From: Brevibacterium siliguriense
GTDB lineage: Bacteria; Actinomycetota; Actinomycetes; Actinomycetales; Brevibacteriaceae
Length of the DNA stretch: 64,000 nucleotides
Direction: 5' to 3'
Assembly: GCF_900105315.1 (NCBI RefSeq)
Contig: NZ_LT629766.1
Location: 558,001-622,000, forward strand
Part shown: positions 24,334 to 32,866 of the stretch, piece after piece
How the letters are laid out: each line of letters starts with the position of its first letter
Numbering within the stretch: the stretch's first letter is position 1
Translations under genes and position numbers: made by a program
Notes under the pieces: generated by a model
What the model was told of the DNA's origin: nothing
The model's input: the letters and a program-made list of their open reading frames with translations, nothing else
Databases searched by the model: none

Positions 24334-26069
24334 ATCCGCTCGGGAACGCGGATGCCGAGCACCCCGAGACCGGCCTGGAGGACCTCGAGCACGATCGCCG
24401 AGAGCCGCAGACGGGAGTCGCGCAGCTCAGGAGTCTCGGCGATGAGCACCGGGCACTGCTCATAGAACGAGGTGAACGCCTGGGCAAGATCGAACAGGTA
24501 GGTGCACAGACGGTGCGGCGTCGACCCGGCAGCCACCTCGGTGACCACATCGGCGAAACCGAGGAGGTTGAGCGCGAGCTCACGTTCGGCCGTCTCCCCG
24601 AGGCTGATCGCAGCGTTGGCGACCTGGGAAGCGTTGACGCCTTCGGCTTCGGCCTTGCGGCCGATGGAGCGGATGCGGGCACCGGCGTACTGGAGGTAAG
24701 GGGCGGTGTTGCCGATGGGCGCGAGCATCCGGTCGAGGTCAAAGGTGTAGGAGGTGTCGTGGGCGACGGACAGATCGGCGTACTTCACCGCACCGATGCC
24801 GACGATGCGGGCGACCTCGTCGGCCTCCGCAGGCTCGAAGTCCACGCTCGACTCGGCCAGTGTCGTCTTCGCCCGGGCCACGGCCTCTTCGAGGAGTTCG
24901 GCCAGGCGCAGCGGGGCACCTGAGCGGGTGCGCAGGATCTTGCCGTCGGAGCCGAGCACATTGCCGATCTTCACGTGTTCGGGGCTGAAGGTCTCCGGCA
25001 GCCAGCCGGCCTCACGTGCGACGGTGAAGACCATGTCGAAGTGCATGGCCTGCGGGGTGCCGACGACGTAGAGAGCCCTGTTCACGCCGAGGTTGACGGC
25101 CCGGTTGCGCACGGCGGCGAGATCCGTCGTGGCGTAGCCGTAACCGCCGTCGGATTTGCGGATGATGAGCGGCAGGGGTTCGCCCTCACGGCCGGTGAAG
25201 CCTTCGGGGAACACGCACAGCGCACCGTCGGAGATCGTCGCCAGGCCCTTGGCCTCGAGCTCGTCGCAGACCTCGGCCAGCACGTCGTTGTAGGTGGACT
25301 CTCCGGCGAGATCGGCGTCGGTGAGGGTGACGTCGAGGAGCGAGTAGATGCGGTTGAAGTACTCGCGGGAGTAGCCGACGAGCGTCGTCCACAGTCCCAG
25401 AGTGTCCTCGTCGCCGCCCTGGAGCTTGACGACACGGGCGCGGGAGCGGGTGGCGAAGGCCTCATCGGAGTCGAACTTCGCGCGGGCCGCCTGGTAGAAG
25501 GCGTTCGGGTTCTCGGACACTTCGGAGGCCTCGTCGGAGTCGACGCCGACGTCGAGGAGGTGCTCGATGAGCATGCCGAACGGCGTTCCCCAGTCGCCGA
25601 TGTGGTTCTGGCGGATGACCGTGTTGCCGAGGAATTCGTGGGTACGGGCCAGGGCGTCACCGACGACGGTGGTGCGCAGGTGGCCGACGTGCATCTCCTT
25701 GGCCACGTTCGGGGCCGAATAGTCGATGGCGATGGTCTGCGGATCCGTGTTCTCCGGTGCGGCGGCGACTCCGCCTGCGGTCAGAGTGGAGGCGAGGAAT
25801 TCGGGAGTGAAAGTGAGGTTGATGAACCCTGGGCCGGAGATCTCCGGGGTCTCGCAGACGCCGGCGAGGTCGAGGTTGTCGACGATCTGTGCGGCGATAT
25901 CGCGCGGCTTCGACTTCAGTTCCTTGGCCAGAGGCAGGGCCACATTGGCTTGGAAGTCTGCGAACTGGCTGCTGCGGATGACGGGATCGCGCCTGGCGAA
26001 GTCCTCACCGAAGGCTTGGGTGAGGGCGGCGGCGAAACGGTCCGTGAGCACAGAAGTCAGAGATGGCAT
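24330..26069 (-). CDS. argS: Arginyl-tRNA synthetase
   Basis: Class I aminoacyl-tRNA synthetase charging tRNA-Arg, 579 aa. The N-terminal tRNA-recognition domain (about residues 1-105) precedes the catalytic core. The HIGH motif appears as HVGH in YSAPNVAKEMHVGHLRTT. The KMSKS region is degenerate (GKILRTRSGAPLRLAELL), as is usual in this enzyme. The DALR anticodon-binding domain occupies the C-terminal quarter and ends LGIRVPERM. It is divergent from the tricorn-like gene, with 87 bp between them, and has an MFS gene coupled downstream. Confidence 0.96.
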   Translation of the reverse strand: MPSLTSVLTDRFAAALTQAFGEDFARRDPVIRSSQFADFQANVALPLAKELKSKPRDIAAQIVDNLDLAGVCETPEISGPGFINLTFTPEFLASTLTAGGVAAAPENTDPQTIAIDYSAPNVAKEMHVGHLRTTVVGDALARTHEFLGNTVIRQNHIGDWGTPFGMLIEHLLDVGVDSDEASEVSENPNAFYQAARAKFDSDEAFATRSRARVVKLQGGDEDTLGLWTTLVGYSREYFNRIYSLLDVTLTDADLAGESTYNDVLAEVCDELEAKGLATISDGALCVFPEGFTGREGEPLPLIIRKSDGGYGYATTDLAAVRNRAVNLGVNRALYVVGTPQAMHFDMVFTVAREAGWLPETFSPEHVKIGNVLGSDGKILRTRSGAPLRLAELLEEAVARAKTTLAESSVDFEPAEADEVARIVGIGAVKYADLSVAHDTSYTFDLDRMLAPIGNTAPYLQYAGARIRSIGRKAEAEGVNASQVANAAISLGETAERELALNLLGFADVVTEVAAGSTPHRLCTYLFDLAQAFTSFYEQCPVLIAETPELRDSRLRLSAIVLEVLQAGLGVLGIRVPERM

Positions 26070-26135
26070 GTGCCCATTCTATTGCCGGGTGCAAGTTGCC
26101 TGGGCATCGGTTCCGGCCCGCGGCCGCCGCACAGT

Positions 26136-26157
26136 CGAGCTTGTAATGTGGGTCACG
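26136..26157 (+). promoter_or_regulatory. Possible promoter of a leaderless transcript
   Basis: TGTAAT at 26142-26147 could be a -10 hexamer placing the transcription start within a few bases of the GTG at 26157. No Shine-Dalgarno sequence precedes that GTG, which fits leaderless initiation, common in actinobacteria. Confidence 0.3.
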
Positions 26158-29100
26158 TGACTTATCTTCGCTATCCCCATATCCAGTCCGATCTCATCAC
26201 CTTCACCGCCCACGACGATGTCTGGCTGGTTCCGTCCTCCGGTGGCCGCGCCTGGCGGCTGACCTCCGATCATGTGCCCGTCCGGTCTCCGAGGATCTCA
26301 CCCGACGGAGCGCATGTCGCGTTCGTGTCCTTCCGCACCGGCCAGCCGGAGCTCATGGTCGCCGAGGTGGCCACCGGGTCCCTGCGCCAGCTCACCTGGT
26401 TGGGGTCGAGTGCGATGACGATGCTCGGGTGGGCCGATCCGACCCATGTCCTCGTCGGCGCGAATGCCGGGGAGTTCGAGGTCCGCAACCATGTCGTGAA
26501 GTCCGTGAGTCTCGACGGTGAGGTCGATCGACTGTCGTTCGGTCGTGCTTCGGGTCTGGCCCGGCACCATACGGGAGTGACCGCTCTGTCGACGCCGTTC
26601 TCCCGTCCGCCCGCGCACTGGAAGCGCTACCGGGGAGGCACCGCGCCGAGGCTGTGGCTCGATCGGGTCGGCAACGCGAATGTTTCCGGCATCGGCGATG
26701 GGTCCGGCGCCCGGTGGCAGCGCCTGCTGCGGGAGGACCAGGCCTCGCTGACGGATCCGCTGTGGGTCGGCGATTCCCTCGTCTTCACCTCCGACCGGGC
26801 CGCGACCTTCCCCCACCATGCCGACGAGCAGGCGAACCTGTGGATCATCGACGGCCTGGCCACTTCGGCGAATGGGGATGTCGCGGTCGAACCGCGCCAG
26901 CTCACTCATCAGACCGAGGCCGAGGGCTATGTCCGTGACGCCACGACCGACGGCACCCGCATCGTCTGGCACTCCCGCGGGCAGATCAGGATCCTCGACA
27001 GCCTCGATGCGGCCGTCCGCACCCTCGCAGTCACCCTGCCTGGCACTCAGGTGCAGCCGCTGAGCCTCGATCCGAAGACCGGACTCAACCACATCAGCCC
27101 TGACAGGCAGGGAAACGCCTCGGTCGTGGAATGGCGCGGCAAGACCTTCTGGATCGCCCACCGCGAAGGCCCGGTCCGAGCGCTGTGCGCGGATTCGTCG
27201 ATCCGCACCCGCGAACCCCTCATCCTCGGGGACACCGGTCTGGCCGCGTTCATCACCGATGTCGAAGGGGAGGACGCGATCGAGGTCATGTCCGTGACCG
27301 GGGACAAGCCGCCTCGGCGAATCGGAGCCGGAGCCCTGGGACGGGTCCTCGACCTGCAGGCGGATCCGGCGGGGAAGATGCTCGCCACGATCTCCCACGA
27401 CGGATCGATTCGGACCGTCGAGGTGGGCAACGGCCGCACACGCCTGGTGGGGCATTCGGGTCACGGCGAGGCGCGGGACCCGCGGTTCTCACCCGATGGG
27501 AAGTACCTCGTGTGGTCGCAGCCGACGCAGGGTGAGGAGCTGCTCGCGCAGCTGATGATCGCCGAAGTGAAGTCGGAGCGACAGGCCCAGCCGCTGACGA
27601 CGGGCAAGTTCAACGACTTCTCGCCGACATTCACCCGCGACGGGAAGTTCGTCGCATTCCTCTCCGATCGCACCTTCGACCCCTCGTACAACCAGCATTC
27701 CTTCGATCTGTCGTTCAACGGCGTCACCCGACCGTGGCTGCTGCCCTTGGCCGCCGATGAGCCCGCACCATTCGGGCCGAGCGCCGGCGGGTGGGCGATC
27801 GCTGACATCACCGAGGATGCGAAGTCCGATCGTGGTCGCGGAGACAAGCCCGCCGCAACCGTCGAGGTCGAACTCGAGGGCGCGGAGGAACGCATCGTGC
27901 CGTTCCCCGTCGCCTCGGGGGTCTTCCGGGACCTCGAATCCGCCGAAGGCGGCCTCGTCTGGATGCGCACCGGCGATGTCGAGGCCGGTGAGCTCGGCAC
28001 TCAGCGAGCAGGAGATACCGGTGACAAACCCGCCGAGGTGATCCAGTTCTTCGACTTCGCCAAGCGGAAGGTCACCACCATCGTCGACAAGGCCGACGAG
28101 TATGCGATCTCCGGCGACGGCAAGCTGCTCGTCGTGACCAGCGACGAAGCGATCAGCGTGGTCCCGGCGAACCGGAAGGTCGAGGCCGACGATGATGAGT
28201 TCGTCTCCGTCGACGTCACGCGTCTGCGGTTCGAGCTCGACCGTCGGGCCGAGTGGCTGCAGATGTTCGAGGAGAACTCGCGGATCATGCGCGACCACTA
28301 TTGGCGCGAGGACATGAACGGGGTGGATTGGGAGTCGGTCACGCTGCGTTGGCGTGCCGTGGCCGCGAAGGCGCTGACCCATGACGACCTCGTCGACGTG
28401 CTGTGGGAGACCGTGGGCGAACTCAACACTTCGCACGCCTATGTCAGCCCGCCGGCGGGGCTCGGCGATGGGGCGAGGAAGCTCGGCTTCCTCGGCGTGG
28501 ATCTGGCCAAGACACCGGAGGGATGGACGATTGAGCGCATCCTCCCAGGTGAGAGCAGTGAACCTGATGCCAGGTCACCGCTGAGGCAGGCCGGTGTCGG
28601 GGCGAAGGCCGGCGATGTCATCCTCGCCGTCAACGGTCAGCCCGTCGACGAGGCGGCCGGTCCCGCCGCTCATCTGCAGGGGGCCGCGGACACGATCGTC
28701 GAGCTCACTCTGCGCCGCGGCCGCAGGGACCGCACGGTCGCGGTCATTCCGCTGGCCAGCGAGGAGAAGCTGCGCTATCAGGACTGGGTGCGCTCCCGCC
28801 GCGAGTATGTGGCCGAGAAGTCCGGCGGCCGCATCGGCTATGTGCATGTTCCGGACATGACCTCCTACGGGTGGGCGCAGCTGCACCGGGATCTGCGGCA
28901 GGCCATGGACTGCGAGGGTGTCATCGCCGATGTGCGGTTCAACCGCGGCGGGCACACGAGTGCGCTCGTGGCCGAACGCTTCGCCGATACGGTCGTGGCG
29001 TGGAATCAGGCCCGCAGCTATGACGAGATGGGTCGTGACCCGGAGGATGCTCCGCGGGGGCCCGTGGTCTTCGTGGCCAATGAGTTCTCCGGCTCCGATG

Positions 29101-29489
29101 GTGACATCATCAACGCGCGTGTGCAGGCCAAGGGCATCGGCCCGGTCGTCGGTGTGCGCACGTGGGGAGGAGTCGTCGGCATCGACGGTCGCTACGACCT
29201 CGTCGACGGCACCGGGGTGACGCAGCCGCGCTATGCCTTCTGGATCGAAGGCAAGGGCTGGGGCGTGGAGAACTACGGCGTCGAACCCGATATCGAGGTC
29301 GAGCACGATCCCGGTCAGCTCTTCGCCGCTGACGATCCGCAGCTCGATCGCGCCATCGCCGAGGTATTCGCTGGCCTGGAGGCCCGTCCCGCCGCTCAGG
29401 CTCCGGAGTTCCCGCCCCCGCGCGTGCAGCCGCTGAAGAAGGACGGTGCTGGGGCGGCGGCACCAGGCGCCGAGCCCGACGAGGACTGA
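26157..29489 (+). CDS. Tricorn-type protease (S41 family)
   Basis: Large cytoplasmic peptidase of 1110 aa that degrades oligopeptides. The order is: a six-bladed propeller (about residues 1-300, beginning TYLRYPHIQSDLITFTAHDD), a second propeller (about 300-680), a C1 helical region, a PDZ domain (about 790-860) and the S41 catalytic core. Catalytic candidates are His in NTSHAYVSPP (about 760), Ser in NEFSGSDGD (about 978) and Glu in GWGVENYGVEPD (about 1036), matching the tricorn tetrad. The open frame extends upstream antisense to argS, but homology starts at GTG 26157. Confidence 0.93.
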   Translation: MTYLRYPHIQSDLITFTAHDDVWLVPSSGGRAWRLTSDHVPVRSPRISPDGAHVAFVSFRTGQPELMVAEVATGSLRQLTWLGSSAMTMLGWADPTHVLVGANAGEFEVRNHVVKSVSLDGEVDRLSFGRASGLARHHTGVTALSTPFSRPPAHWKRYRGGTAPRLWLDRVGNANVSGIGDGSGARWQRLLREDQASLTDPLWVGDSLVFTSDRAATFPHHADEQANLWIIDGLATSANGDVAVEPRQLTHQTEAEGYVRDATTDGTRIVWHSRGQIRILDSLDAAVRTLAVTLPGTQVQPLSLDPKTGLNHISPDRQGNASVVEWRGKTFWIAHREGPVRALCADSSIRTREPLILGDTGLAAFITDVEGEDAIEVMSVTGDKPPRRIGAGALGRVLDLQADPAGKMLATISHDGSIRTVEVGNGRTRLVGHSGHGEARDPRFSPDGKYLVWSQPTQGEELLAQLMIAEVKSERQAQPLTTGKFNDFSPTFTRDGKFVAFLSDRTFDPSYNQHSFDLSFNGVTRPWLLPLAADEPAPFGPSAGGWAIADITEDAKSDRGRGDKPAATVEVELEGAEERIVPFPVASGVFRDLESAEGGLVWMRTGDVEAGELGTQRAGDTGDKPAEVIQFFDFAKRKVTTIVDKADEYAISGDGKLLVVTSDEAISVVPANRKVEADDDEFVSVDVTRLRFELDRRAEWLQMFEENSRIMRDHYWREDMNGVDWESVTLRWRAVAAKALTHDDLVDVLWETVGELNTSHAYVSPPAGLGDGARKLGFLGVDLAKTPEGWTIERILPGESSEPDARSPLRQAGVGAKAGDVILAVNGQPVDEAAGPAAHLQGAADTIVELTLRRGRRDRTVAVIPLASEEKLRYQDWVRSRREYVAEKSGGRIGYVHVPDMTSYGWAQLHRDLRQAMDCEGVIADVRFNRGGHTSALVAERFADTVVAWNQARSYDEMGRDPEDAPRGPVVFVANEFSGSDGDIINARVQAKGIGPVVGVRTWGGVVGIDGRYDLVDGTGVTQPRYAFWIEGKGWGVENYGVEPDIEVEHDPGQLFAADDPQLDRAIAEVFAGLEARPAAQAPEFPPPRVQPLKKDGAGAAAPGAEPDED

Positions 29490-29579
29490 CCCACGCCCCA
29501 TCACCTGCCGGTAGGGTCTGGCCACGAGCGCACGCTATGCGACGTGAGGGTCCGCCCGAACCGGCCGCCTCGTGGGGAG

Positions 29580-29639
29580 TCACCGGGTTCTGATCCAGTC
29601 ATCGGGACAAAACTCGATGGCTGGATCAGAACCCGATGA
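29580..29639 (+). terminator. 25-bp-arm hairpin after the tricorn gene
   Basis: The arms 29580-29604 and 29615-29639 pair with two mismatches (the core GGGTTCTGATCCAG pairs with CTGGATCAGAACCC) around a 10-nt loop. It lies 91 bp after the stop codon. No T-run follows. Confidence 0.6.
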
Positions 29640-29671
29640 GGAACCGAACGAAACTCGATACGTGCGGGGCT

Positions 29672-29803
29672 CTACCGCTCGGTCGGGACCAGGGCCCACA
29701 TGGCGAAGGCGAACAGCACGAAGCCCGAGATCACTCCGCTGACGACCGGGATGAAGGCCGGAGCCGCCGCAGCATCGCCCTCGCGGCGACCCTCCCAGCG
29801 AAC
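29672..29803 (-). other. Possible remnant of a small membrane protein gene
   Basis: A minus-strand frame of 43 codons ends in a TAG at 29672 and encodes a convincing membrane helix, IPVVSGVISGFVLFAFAM, followed by WALVPTER. It has no good start or ribosome site and begins right after a stop. It reads as the C-terminus of an integral membrane protein whose 5' part is gone, or as a chance frame. Confidence 0.25.
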
Positions 29804-29831
29804 TCACGTGAAATTTCCCTCCCAGGCACTC

Positions 29832-29880
29832 TTGACCTTGACCGTGAACTCATGTTCACTTGTTGTGAACCTAGATTCAC
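29832..29880 (+). promoter_or_regulatory. Promoter/operator of the alicyclic-acid operon with repeated GTGAAC half-sites
   Basis: Three half-sites alternate in orientation: GTGAAC (29844-29849), GTTCAC (29854-29859), GTGAAC (29865-29870). A weaker ATTCAC is at 29875-29880. Two TTGACC hexamers at 29832 and 29838 are possible -35 boxes. The arrangement gives two overlapping inverted repeats, as expected for a TetR-type repressor; the operon ends in a tetR gene. Confidence 0.5.
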
Positions 29881-29901
29881 TTTCCGTTCGAGGAGGCAAG
29901 G

Positions 29902-30735
29902 ATGCCCACAGCCACACCCACGACTCAGCAGGCCACGACCACGGATTTCGACGACATCCTCTACGAGGTGGAAGAGACCTACGCCGTCATCACGATCAAC
30001 CGGCCCGAGGCCTTCAACTCCTTCCGTTCGCAGACCGTCGACGAACTCATCGAAGCCTTCACGCTGGCATGGGGAGACAATCGCGTCCGCTCGATCATCC
30101 TCACCGGTTCCGGACAGAAGTCCTTCTGCGCCGGCGGCGACGTCAAGCAGAAGGCGGAGACCGGCGACTACGGACCCAGCCGCTACGGCATGTTCCGCAT
30201 CTCCGAACTCCACAAGGTCATCCGGTCCGTGCCGAAACCCGTGATCTCCGCAGTCAACGGCGTCGCGATCGGCGGTGGAAACGTGCTCACCACCCTCTGC
30301 GACATCACGATCGCAGCCTCCCACGCACGCTTCGGCCAGGCAGGCCCCAAGGTCGGGTCCTTCGACGCCGGCTACGGCTCGGCCTTCCTCGCCCGCGTCA
30401 TCGGCGAGAAGCGCGCCCGTGAGATGTGGTACTTCTGCGAACTCATCGACGCGCAGAAGGCCGAATCCTGGGGACTGGCCAACGAGGTCGTCGACGCCGA
30501 TGAGCTCATGCCCCGCGCCAAGGAACGCGCGAGGGCCCTCGGGCTCAAGGCTCCGACCGCGCTGCGCTTCCTCAAGCAGTCGTTCAATGCCGATTCCGAG
30601 ATGCAGACTGGCTTCACGAACCTCGCCATGAGCGCCCTCGACCTCTACGCGCACTCGCCGGAATCGCATGAAGGCGCGACCGCCTTCGCCGAGAAGCGCG
30701 ACCCGGACTTCAGTCGCTTCGACGGCGCGTACTGA
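29902..30735 (+). CDS. badI: Enoyl-CoA hydratase/isomerase family, 2-ketocyclohexanecarboxyl-CoA hydrolase-like
   Basis: Crotonase-fold enzyme of 277 aa. Oxyanion-hole segments are SFCAGGDVKQKAE and NGVAIGGGNVL. The segment QAGPKVGSFDAGYGSAF, then IGEKRAREMWYFCELI, resembles MenB and especially BadI, the hydrolase that opens the ring of 2-ketocyclohexanecarboxyl-CoA to pimelyl-CoA. The assignment is by remembered family resemblance plus context: a BadH-like dehydrogenase, an acyl-CoA dehydrogenase and a CoA ligase follow. CGAGGAGG precedes the ATG. First gene of the operon. Confidence 0.72.
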   Translation: MPTATPTTQQATTTDFDDILYEVEETYAVITINRPEAFNSFRSQTVDELIEAFTLAWGDNRVRSIILTGSGQKSFCAGGDVKQKAETGDYGPSRYGMFRISELHKVIRSVPKPVISAVNGVAIGGGNVLTTLCDITIAASHARFGQAGPKVGSFDAGYGSAFLARVIGEKRAREMWYFCELIDAQKAESWGLANEVVDADELMPRAKERARALGLKAPTALRFLKQSFNADSEMQTGFTNLAMSALDLYAHSPESHEGATAFAEKRDPDFSRFDGAY

Positions 30736-30797
30736 CCACCGACGCGCCCCCGGCACACACCCCACCCGCACAGACCCTGCCAACACAGAGGATTCCC

Positions 30798-31943
30798 GTG
30801 GATACGACTCTCACCCCCGATACCCAGACCCTGCTCGACGCGGCGGCCGGATTCGAGGAGCGGCTCATCAGTGAGGCCAGCGACCGCGAAGCCGCCGGCC
30901 GCATCGGTCCCGACATCACCCGAGAGATGGGCCGCGCCGGTCTCATCGCCCCGGAACTGCCCACCCACCTCGGCGGGGTCGGCCTGACCAAGGTCACCGC
31001 GGGACTCATCACCGAGGCCATCGCCCGCGGAGACCTCACCGTCGCCTATATCCAGGTCGTTGGCTCCCTCATCGGACAGGTCATCGCCCGCAATGCCGGC
31101 GCCGAGGTGGCCGACCACTACTGCCGTCTCATCACAACAGGAGCCGAGACGGTGGCCATCGGTCTCTCCGAACCCGGGGCCGGTTCGGATGCCGGCAATC
31201 CCTCGACCACGGCCCGACGCGACGGCAACGACTGGATCGTCAACGGCACGAAGTCGATGTCGCTGGCCATGACCTCGACGGCCACAGTGATCTTTGCCCG
31301 CACCGACCCCGAGGCGGGACGTGGAAAGGGCATCTCGGCCTTCCTCGTCGACCTCGACGCCCCGGGAGTGACCCGGAATCCCATCATCGACATGGGTCAG
31401 GCGGCCGTTGCTCGCGGCAGCGTGGACTTCACCGATGTCCGCGTGCCCGCCGATCACCTCCTCGGCGAGATCGGCGGAGCATTCACCCAGGTCATGCAGG
31501 GATTCGACTTCTCCCGCGCACTCATCGGACTGCAGTGCACGGGGACCGCGACACGTGCGATCGAGGACGCCTGGGCGTACGTCAAGGGACGTGAGGCCTT
31601 CGACCAGCCGCTGTCGAAGTTCCAAGGGGTCTCATTCCCGCTCGCCGAAGCGGAGACGAAGATGGCGGCGGCGCGTCTGCTGTGCCTGGACACCTTGCGC
31701 CTCGGCGACGAAAGTCTCCCGCACACCTCGCAGGCGGCAATGTGCAAGTGGTGGGCCCCGCTCGAGGCCTACCACGCGGTCCACCAATGCCTGCTCCTGC
31801 ACGGACAGAACGGCTACAAGAAAGATCGCGACGTCGAGAAGCGACTGCGCGACCTGCTCGGAATGCAGATCGGCGACGGCACCGCCCAGATCATGAAGCT
31901 CATCATCGCCCGCAGCTCCGCCGGACGGAAATTCGCCCCCTGA
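30798..31943 (+). CDS. aliB: Acyl-CoA dehydrogenase, probable cyclohexanecarboxyl-CoA dehydrogenase
   Basis: FAD-dependent dehydrogenase of 381 aa. Family features are AIGLSEPGAGSDAGNP (flavin/substrate-binding signature) and a C-terminal helical domain with QNGYKKDRDVEKRLRDLLGMQIGDGT. Residues 225-240 (MQGFDFSRALIGLQCTGTA) match the middle of the acyl-CoA dehydrogenase fold. In the Rhodopseudomonas pathway AliB oxidises cyclohexanecarboxyl-CoA; that substrate is inferred from the neighbours. The start is GTG, 8 bp after AGAGGA. The gene lies 62 bp after the badI-like gene. Confidence 0.75.
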   Translation: MDTTLTPDTQTLLDAAAGFEERLISEASDREAAGRIGPDITREMGRAGLIAPELPTHLGGVGLTKVTAGLITEAIARGDLTVAYIQVVGSLIGQVIARNAGAEVADHYCRLITTGAETVAIGLSEPGAGSDAGNPSTTARRDGNDWIVNGTKSMSLAMTSTATVIFARTDPEAGRGKGISAFLVDLDAPGVTRNPIIDMGQAAVARGSVDFTDVRVPADHLLGEIGGAFTQVMQGFDFSRALIGLQCTGTATRAIEDAWAYVKGREAFDQPLSKFQGVSFPLAEAETKMAAARLLCLDTLRLGDESLPHTSQAAMCKWWAPLEAYHAVHQCLLLHGQNGYKKDRDVEKRLRDLLGMQIGDGTAQIMKLIIARSSAGRKFAP

Positions 31944-32015
31944 CCAGGAACGACACAGGCGGACAGGCACGAACACACACCACAGCATCCGAAACACAAT
32001 CGGAAGGACACCACC

Positions 32016-32780
32016 ATGTCAGCACCCGCACAGACCGCACCCCTGACCGACCGCATCATCATCGTCACCGGAGCCGCCTCCGGAATCGGCAAGGGCATCG
32101 CGAACCGCCTCGCCGCCGACGGCGCCACCGTCGTCGTCGCCGACCTCGACGCACAGAAGGCCGCGGACACAGCCTCGGCGCTGGGAAATGATTCGATCGG
32201 ACTCGCCGCCGACGTCACCGACCGTGCGGCCGTGGACGCCATGGTCGCCGAGGTGGTCGAACGCTTCGGACGCATCGACGTGCTCGTCAACAACGCCGGC
32301 TGGGACAAGGTCGAACCGTTCATGGAGTCGACCCCTATCACCTGGCAGCGGGTCATCGCGATCAACCTCCTCGGCACGCTCAACTGCACGCAGTCGGCGG
32401 CCGAGCACATGATCGCAGCCGGATCCGGCGCCGTCATCAGCATCGGCTCGGATGCCGGCAGGGTCGGGTCGAGCGGCGAAGCCGTGTACTCGGCGGCCAA
32501 GGGCGGGATCATCTCGTTCACGAAGACCTTCGCCCGCGAGGTCGCCCGGCACGGGATCTCCGCGAACTGCGTGTGCCCGGGACCGGCCGACACCCCGCTG
32601 TTCGCCGAGATCTCCGCAGACAACCCGAAGCTGCGCACCGCACTCGAGAAGTCGATCCCGATGCGCCGGCTCGCCCAGCCCGACGACCTCGCGAACGCCG
32701 TGGCATTCTTCGCCCGCCCCGATTCCGCCTATGTCACCGGCCAGACCCTGTCCGTCTCCGGCGGACTGACCATGGCCTGA
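32016..32780 (+). CDS. badH: SDR-family 2-hydroxycyclohexanecarboxyl-CoA dehydrogenase-like
   Basis: Short-chain dehydrogenase of 254 aa. It has the Rossmann motif TGAASGIGKGIA (about residues 19-30), NNAGWDKVEPF, catalytic Ser/Tyr/Lys in SIGSDAGRVGSSGEAVYSAAKGG and the C-terminal TGQTLSVSGGLTMA. NNAGWD, SDAxRVGSSGEAVY and LSVSGGLTM closely resemble BadH, which oxidises 2-hydroxycyclohexanecarboxyl-CoA to the ketone used by BadI. AATCGGAAGGACACC precedes the ATG. It is placed between the aliB-like and aliA-like genes. Confidence 0.75.
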   Translation: MSAPAQTAPLTDRIIIVTGAASGIGKGIANRLAADGATVVVADLDAQKAADTASALGNDSIGLAADVTDRAAVDAMVAEVVERFGRIDVLVNNAGWDKVEPFMESTPITWQRVIAINLLGTLNCTQSAAEHMIAAGSGAVISIGSDAGRVGSSGEAVYSAAKGGIISFTKTFAREVARHGISANCVCPGPADTPLFAEISADNPKLRTALEKSIPMRRLAQPDDLANAVAFFARPDSAYVTGQTLSVSGGLTMA

Positions 32781-32866
32781 TCGACAGGACGACGAGCTCA
32801 CTCGTCCCAACAACCACCGGCACCACCCGAGTCACAGGTACGACACCAGAGCAAAGGAGCCCTGTT

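Noticed and set aside
24975..26156. N-terminal extension of the tricorn protease frame
   Set aside because: This part runs antisense through argS, is low-complexity in composition, and the protease homology begins at GTG 26157.
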